Assembly: GCA_041392305.1 (NCBI GenBank)
Contig: JAWKMJ010000018.1
Span: 22,953 to 86,952, forward strand
DNA length: 64,000 nt
Reading direction: 5' to 3'
Source: JAGQYP01 sp041392305
GTDB taxonomy: Bacteria > Bacteroidota > Bacteroidia > Flavobacteriales_D > Crocinitomicaceae
Below are positions 59,575 to 64,000 of the stretch, in pieces. Below the pieces are notes generated by a model, which searched no databases, was not told where the DNA came from, and saw only the letters and a program-made list of their open reading frames with translations. Numbering within the stretch: the first letter of the stretch is position 1; the number at the start of each line of letters is the position of its first letter. Position numbers and translations under genes: made by a program.

Positions 59575-62500
59575 ATGATGAATAAAGGATTGAGCCTAAT
59601 AGCAGGTCTATTATTTTCTTTTGCTGCAATGAGCCAAGGAACATCATGGATTGAAAAAATGATGCAGCCTAATGCCAATTTTTATGAAATTCAAGAGCAG
59701 TTTTACGAGGATTGGGATGGGTATGAATACCAAAGAGGTAAAGGTTGGAAACAATTTCATAGATGGGAATGGTTCTGGGAAACCAGGGTATTGCCTGATG
59801 GATCCTTCCCGGATTTCAGAAGAACTTGGGCCGAAGTTCAAGATCGTGAAAACATGGAAAGAACCATGAACTTTTTTGGTGGAGATTGGCATCCTGTAGG
59901 TCCGTTCAACTATAATAATACGGCTTCTTGGAGTCCTGGTCATGGTCGGGTTAATTTCATCAAAGAACATCCTACAAATTCAAACATTATTTTTGTGGGT
60001 GCACCAGCTGGAGGAATTTGGAAAACAATAGATGGAGGAATTAATTGGAAACCCGTTGGTGACCAAATTTCTTTGATTGGAATCGGATCAATTGCATTTG
60101 CCCTTTCTGATCCCAACATTATGTATGCAACCACTGGAGATCCAGATGCTGGAGACACCTATTCTATCGGCCTTTTGAAATCGACTGATATGGGTGAATC
60201 TTGGAGCGTTGTAGGAAATGTAGTGGGTAATCTGAAAGATGTGGTTGTCCATCCTACAAACCCAAATGAGCTTTTTTTAGCAACCGCAAATGGAATTCTT
60301 AAATCTACAGATGGAGGACTAAGCTTTGCAAATAAGCAATTGGGAAACATGAGAAATGTTAAGTACAAAGTTGGAAGTACAACCGCTTTGTTTGCAGTTT
60401 CAAATAGGAAGTTCTATTACTCTATTGATTCAGGTGAGAATTGGCTGGAAGGATCCGGATTAAATGATTCAACTTCTACTAGATTATGTTTTGATGTCAC
60501 AGAGGCCAATTCTGAAATGGTGTATGTTTCAATAGCCGGTCCAGGAAGTGAGTATTTCGGAGTATATCGATCTGTAGACGGTGGTGTCAACTTTACACTT
60601 AGAGATTCTTCTGATGGTATTTTTGATGGTTCGAATCAGGCTTGGTACGACATGGCCATTGCAGTTTCCGATACAGATCCAAACTTACTTGTTCATGGAG
60701 TTTTAAATGTATGGAGATCTACAAATGGAGGGGTTACATGGAATAGAATCAATCAATGGAACAATCCAACTCAGGCTTCCTATACCCACGCGGATATTCA
60801 CTTTTTGGATTGGCAAAACGGAACTTTGTATTGTGGCTCTGATGGTGGGATTTATACCTCAACCAATAATGGGAATAATTTTACTGATCTCACTCAAGGA
60901 ATTCAAATTGGACAGTATTACAGAATTGCTAGTCCTCAAAGTAATCCAAATCGAGTTGTAGGTGGATTGCAAGATAATGGAGGATATACATGGGATGGAA
61001 CTGAATGGAAAGTTTATCATGGTGCAGATGGAATGGATTGCGCTGTAAATGAGTCCAATCCGAATCAAATTTTTGGAATGATTCAATATGGTAGTCTCCG
61101 GATCTCTAACGACGGAGGACTTTCTTCTAACAGTGTGGGCAACCCGGAAGAAGGATATTGGGTTACACCAATGCAATACGACAATCAAAACAATCGAATA
61201 GTAGCCGGTTATACTGAAGTCTATGCAAACAGTGGAGGAAATTGGATGCAATTATCTTCTCATCAATTCCCTGAATTACTTCGATCTATTGAACTTTACG
61301 AAAGCAACACAAATATTTTGTACGTTGCAACCACAAATAGAATATATAGATCTACGGACGGTGCTTCATCTTTCACCGAAGTCACAAACAATTTACAAAA
61401 TCTACTCTCAGGTACTCAAATTACCTCAATTGAGGTGGACCCCAATAATGATCTGCGATTATGGGTAACACTAAGTGGGTTCAGTAATAACAATAAGGTG
61501 ATGATGAGTAATGATGGAGGTCAAAATTGGATCAATATTTCAGAACTCAACGCTCTACCTAATGTTGGTGCCAATATTGTTAAATATGACGCCAGTTCCT
61601 CAAATAATGCTCTTTATGTAGGAATGGATATCGGAATTTACTACCGAAATGACGATTTAGGAACTTGGATTCCCTTCAAAACCAACTTGCCGAACACGAT
61701 CGTTAATGACCTGGAAATAAACGAGCAAGCCCATGTAATCAGAGCCGGAACTTATGGCAGAGGAGTTTGGGAGTCGGAAATATACCCAAATAATATGGCT
61801 GACGAAGATGCTGGAATAACGCAAATTATTCAGCCTAGCGGAGATGTTTGTGGCTCCTATATTGAACCTAAAATTTGGCTAACCAATTTTGGAGCGAATG
61901 ATTTACATCTGGTCACTATCAAATACCAAATTGATGCGAACCCTATTGATTCTTTCCTTTGGCAAGGAAACTTAAATTCTTTTGATAGTGCTCTAGTAAC
62001 ATTGCCTTCTTTTAGTTCTTCAGGCTCGCACAACTTTAAGGTTTGGACACATTTACCGAATCATCTCATTGATCCCAACCCAGATAACGATACCCTGACT
62101 TCAACTTACAATACGGTGGTAGGTGACCAGATGATCACGATTCAAATTATGCAGGACTGCATGGGCTCCGAAACCTATTGGACTTTAGTTGACGGATCCA
62201 TGAATATTCTATTTTCTGATGGGCCATTTCAAGATGGAAATGAGGGCTATGTACATATCAAAAATGTTTGTGTTGATTACGGATGCTATGATTTAGTGGT
62301 TACCGATCTTAACGGAGACGGATTAACCGGATCACAACTCAATCAATACCAATGTACCATTGATGGAAATTATTGGGTATTGGATGCGAATGCTGATACC
62401 TTGACGAAAATGACTACTGCCGCTTTTGGCACTGCCGCAACTCACAATTTTTGTCTCAATGAAGCGGCTCCAGTTGCCAATTTTACGGCGGATCACACAA

Positions 62501-63846
62501 ATTTCTGTGTAGGGCAACCCATCAATCTCGAAGATTTAAGCACTGGTTACCCGAATTCTTGGTCGTGGACTACTACTGGCGGTATCCCGGCTAGCTCCAA
62601 CTCTTCAAGTCCTCAGGTTGTATATAATACTCCTGGGATCTATGAAGTCGTTCTTACAGTGACTAACGGGGTAGGATCAGACACCAAAACTGAAAGTACC
62701 TACATTACCATAAGTGATGCGCCTGCAACCACTTTAACTTCTTACGATGTTGATTGCTTTTCAAACTGTAATGGTGCTCTCGCCTCCTCGGTTACTGCCA
62801 CAAACCTACCTATCATGTACGAATGGAGCAACAATCAGACCTCTGATAGTATTTCAAATCTTTGCGCAGGAAGTTATACTTTGTTTGTCATTGACGCTTT
62901 GGGCTGTCAAAGTATTGAATCTGCAGTTATTTCAGAGCCCACATTACTCGAAGTCTCAACTGATACCACTCAATCAAATTGTGGACAAAACAATGGGACT
63001 GCAGTTTTATCTTCAATTGGTGGAGTACCTCCTTATATTGAAAATTGGTTTGGAGAGGATCCAAATAATCTTGAAGCAGGCTCCTACCCTTACCTCATTG
63101 AAGATCAAAATGGGTGTCAAATTGGGGGTACAATTTTAATTGAAAATATTAACATGCCTGAAATAGCGGTTGCTACATCAAATGTTGAATGTAATGGTGA
63201 AACTACTGGAAGTGCCAGTTTAAATATTACAGGTGGAACTCCTCCGTTTTCGATAAATTGGGGTGGATTCGATGAAAACCAACTCGGTTATGGTCAGTAC
63301 ACCGTTTCCATTACGGATGCGCAAAATTGCTATGTTGAAAATACATTTTGGATTTATCAGCCTCCTCAGTTTTCTTTAACCCCGACCATTACACATGAAA
63401 ATTTTGGCGCTGATGGAGCGATACAAATGGCAGTAAATGGAGGTGTATTTCCTTATTCTTTCAGTTGGGATAATGGTGCAATCACCAAAGACATTTCGGG
63501 CTTAGTCGCAGGTTTCTATACATTTACTGTGACAGATGCAAACAATTGCGACACTTCTATTACTGTTGAAATTGAAAATCACTTGAGTTTGGAGGAAAAC
63601 AATCTACATGGGGCATTAATCTATCCCAACCCAGTTCAGGATGAATTGATCATTTCCACTTCAACCGAGGATCTTTTATTCGATGTGAAGTTGATTGACA
63701 GCAGAGGAAGAGAAGTGTATCGAATGGATGATTACAACTTAATGACTGGTTTGAAGGTTGATATGAGTTCGTACAGACACGGCATGTATATTTTGAAATT
63801 CCAGAGTCAGGGAGAAGTTTTCACCTATAAAATCATTAAAAAGTAG
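59575..63846 (+). CDS. Giant T9SS surface protein with sortilin-like, PKD and SprB repeats
   Basis: A 1423-residue protein. A signal peptide (to about residue 22) is followed by a sortilin/BNR beta-propeller (about 100-740, repeated STDGG.SF / SNDGG.NW units), a CARDB-like domain (about 745-850), a PKD domain (about 966-1045), four SprB-type repeats (about 1057-1332; GG.PPY...W and AG.Y...V.D..GC) and a T9SS type A sorting domain (about 1347-1423). It is a large adhesin or surface-binding protein exported by the T9SS; SprB-type repeats link it to gliding or attachment. It stands alone with no visible partner. Confidence 0.9.
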   Translation: MMNKGLSLIAGLLFSFAAMSQGTSWIEKMMQPNANFYEIQEQFYEDWDGYEYQRGKGWKQFHRWEWFWETRVLPDGSFPDFRRTWAEVQDRENMERTMNFFGGDWHPVGPFNYNNTASWSPGHGRVNFIKEHPTNSNIIFVGAPAGGIWKTIDGGINWKPVGDQISLIGIGSIAFALSDPNIMYATTGDPDAGDTYSIGLLKSTDMGESWSVVGNVVGNLKDVVVHPTNPNELFLATANGILKSTDGGLSFANKQLGNMRNVKYKVGSTTALFAVSNRKFYYSIDSGENWLEGSGLNDSTSTRLCFDVTEANSEMVYVSIAGPGSEYFGVYRSVDGGVNFTLRDSSDGIFDGSNQAWYDMAIAVSDTDPNLLVHGVLNVWRSTNGGVTWNRINQWNNPTQASYTHADIHFLDWQNGTLYCGSDGGIYTSTNNGNNFTDLTQGIQIGQYYRIASPQSNPNRVVGGLQDNGGYTWDGTEWKVYHGADGMDCAVNESNPNQIFGMIQYGSLRISNDGGLSSNSVGNPEEGYWVTPMQYDNQNNRIVAGYTEVYANSGGNWMQLSSHQFPELLRSIELYESNTNILYVATTNRIYRSTDGASSFTEVTNNLQNLLSGTQITSIEVDPNNDLRLWVTLSGFSNNNKVMMSNDGGQNWINISELNALPNVGANIVKYDASSSNNALYVGMDIGIYYRNDDLGTWIPFKTNLPNTIVNDLEINEQAHVIRAGTYGRGVWESEIYPNNMADEDAGITQIIQPSGDVCGSYIEPKIWLTNFGANDLHLVTIKYQIDANPIDSFLWQGNLNSFDSALVTLPSFSSSGSHNFKVWTHLPNHLIDPNPDNDTLTSTYNTVVGDQMITIQIMQDCMGSETYWTLVDGSMNILFSDGPFQDGNEGYVHIKNVCVDYGCYDLVVTDLNGDGLTGSQLNQYQCTIDGNYWVLDANADTLTKMTTAAFGTAATHNFCLNEAAPVANFTADHTNFCVGQPINLEDLSTGYPNSWSWTTTGGIPASSNSSSPQVVYNTPGIYEVVLTVTNGVGSDTKTESTYITISDAPATTLTSYDVDCFSNCNGALASSVTATNLPIMYEWSNNQTSDSISNLCAGSYTLFVIDALGCQSIESAVISEPTLLEVSTDTTQSNCGQNNGTAVLSSIGGVPPYIENWFGEDPNNLEAGSYPYLIEDQNGCQIGGTILIENINMPEIAVATSNVECNGETTGSASLNITGGTPPFSINWGGFDENQLGYGQYTVSITDAQNCYVENTFWIYQPPQFSLTPTITHENFGADGAIQMAVNGGVFPYSFSWDNGAITKDISGLVAGFYTFTVTDANNCDTSITVEIENHLSLEENNLHGALIYPNPVQDELIISTSTEDLLFDVKLIDSRGREVYRMDDYNLMTGLKVDMSSYRHGMYILKFQSQGEVFTYKIIKK

Positions 63847-63878
63847 AATCCGAATAATAGAAATATAGTCATCTCTAG

Positions 63879-63905
63879 ATGGTGCGAGTGTCACACACGT
63901 ATCGA
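63879..63905 (+). repeat. REP-like palindrome near the window end
   Basis: GATGGTGCGAGTGTCACACA and the following seven bases are a diverged copy of the 28971 element. The rest of 63847-64000 has no gene I can support. Confidence 0.7.
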
Positions 63906-64000
63906 ATAGCCCTCCTTCCACTCCCGGACGAACCAACACAGGAGCTTTGCTAAGTAAATCCTTTCACTTCGTAAAACGATAACCGAAGATCAGACTATAA

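Noticed and set aside
63847..64000. Start of a further gene at the window end
   Set aside because: Beyond the REP-like palindrome no convincing start or frame is seen before the window ends.

Overview
This is 64 kb of low-GC, gene-dense chromosomal DNA from a member of the Bacteroidota, most likely a marine or freshwater Flavobacteriales related to the Crocinitomicaceae/Cryomorphaceae (inference). Supporting signs are three secreted proteins with type IX secretion (T9SS) type A C-terminal sorting domains, signal peptides ending in -AQ, GCDS..LNLT and SprB-type surface repeats, a Porin_10-like outer-membrane protein, and TAnnTTTG-type -7 promoter boxes. I see no rRNA, tRNA, CRISPR array, prophage or transposase gene.

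Layout. 1-11.0 kb: a degenerate GH2 protein, an RND/MMPL exporter with a DUF2147 protein, then a leftward cluster (glycosylasparaginase, GH20 hexosaminidase, CutC, GH2 beta-mannosidase) that reads as a pathway for the asparagine-linked GlcNAc-Man core of N-glycans. 11-16.7 kb: M23 peptidase, dihydrolipoyl dehydrogenase, a secreted TPR-CHAT protein. 16.9-21.5 kb: GT2, PhnA-like, GT39 and a T9SS protein. 21.6-23.9 kb: MscS channel and a beta-CASP nuclease. 24.1-26.4 kb: an arsenic operon (arsR-arsI-arsC-acr3) with a perfect palindromic operator. 26.5-33.1 kb: lipoprotein, GT4, ChaN-like protein, a membrane protein and an SOS1-like Na+/H+ antiporter with a cyclic-nucleotide-binding domain. 33.4-35.6 kb: a K+ channel fused to a 12-residue-repeat solenoid, and a pentapeptide-repeat protein. 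35.7-40.3 kb: an ECF sigma factor, small anti-sigma-like protein, CpxP/CnrX-like sensor, MbnP, MbnH and a YHYH protein, which looks like a metal-responsive copper operon. 40.4-64 kb: SulP transporter, CAP protein, VWA protein with Ste24 protease, porin, S41 protease, YaaA, glutathione peroxidase, M28 peptidase, CDF transporter, PaaY-like protein and a 1423-residue sortilin/PKD/SprB T9SS protein.

The most unusual feature is a set of short-period tandem arrays, mostly strict heptamers, each with its own word (ACGAAAT, AACTTGG, TTTTTCA, TTTTGAA and others). They sit at gene boundaries and sometimes run into coding ends: the beta-mannosidase and hexosaminidase signal peptides, the CutC and GT2 C-termini, and the ArsI tail. 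The same words recur at separate loci in the same order. REP-like palindromes occur at three places. Several hairpin terminators have no obvious upstream gene and suggest small RNAs.
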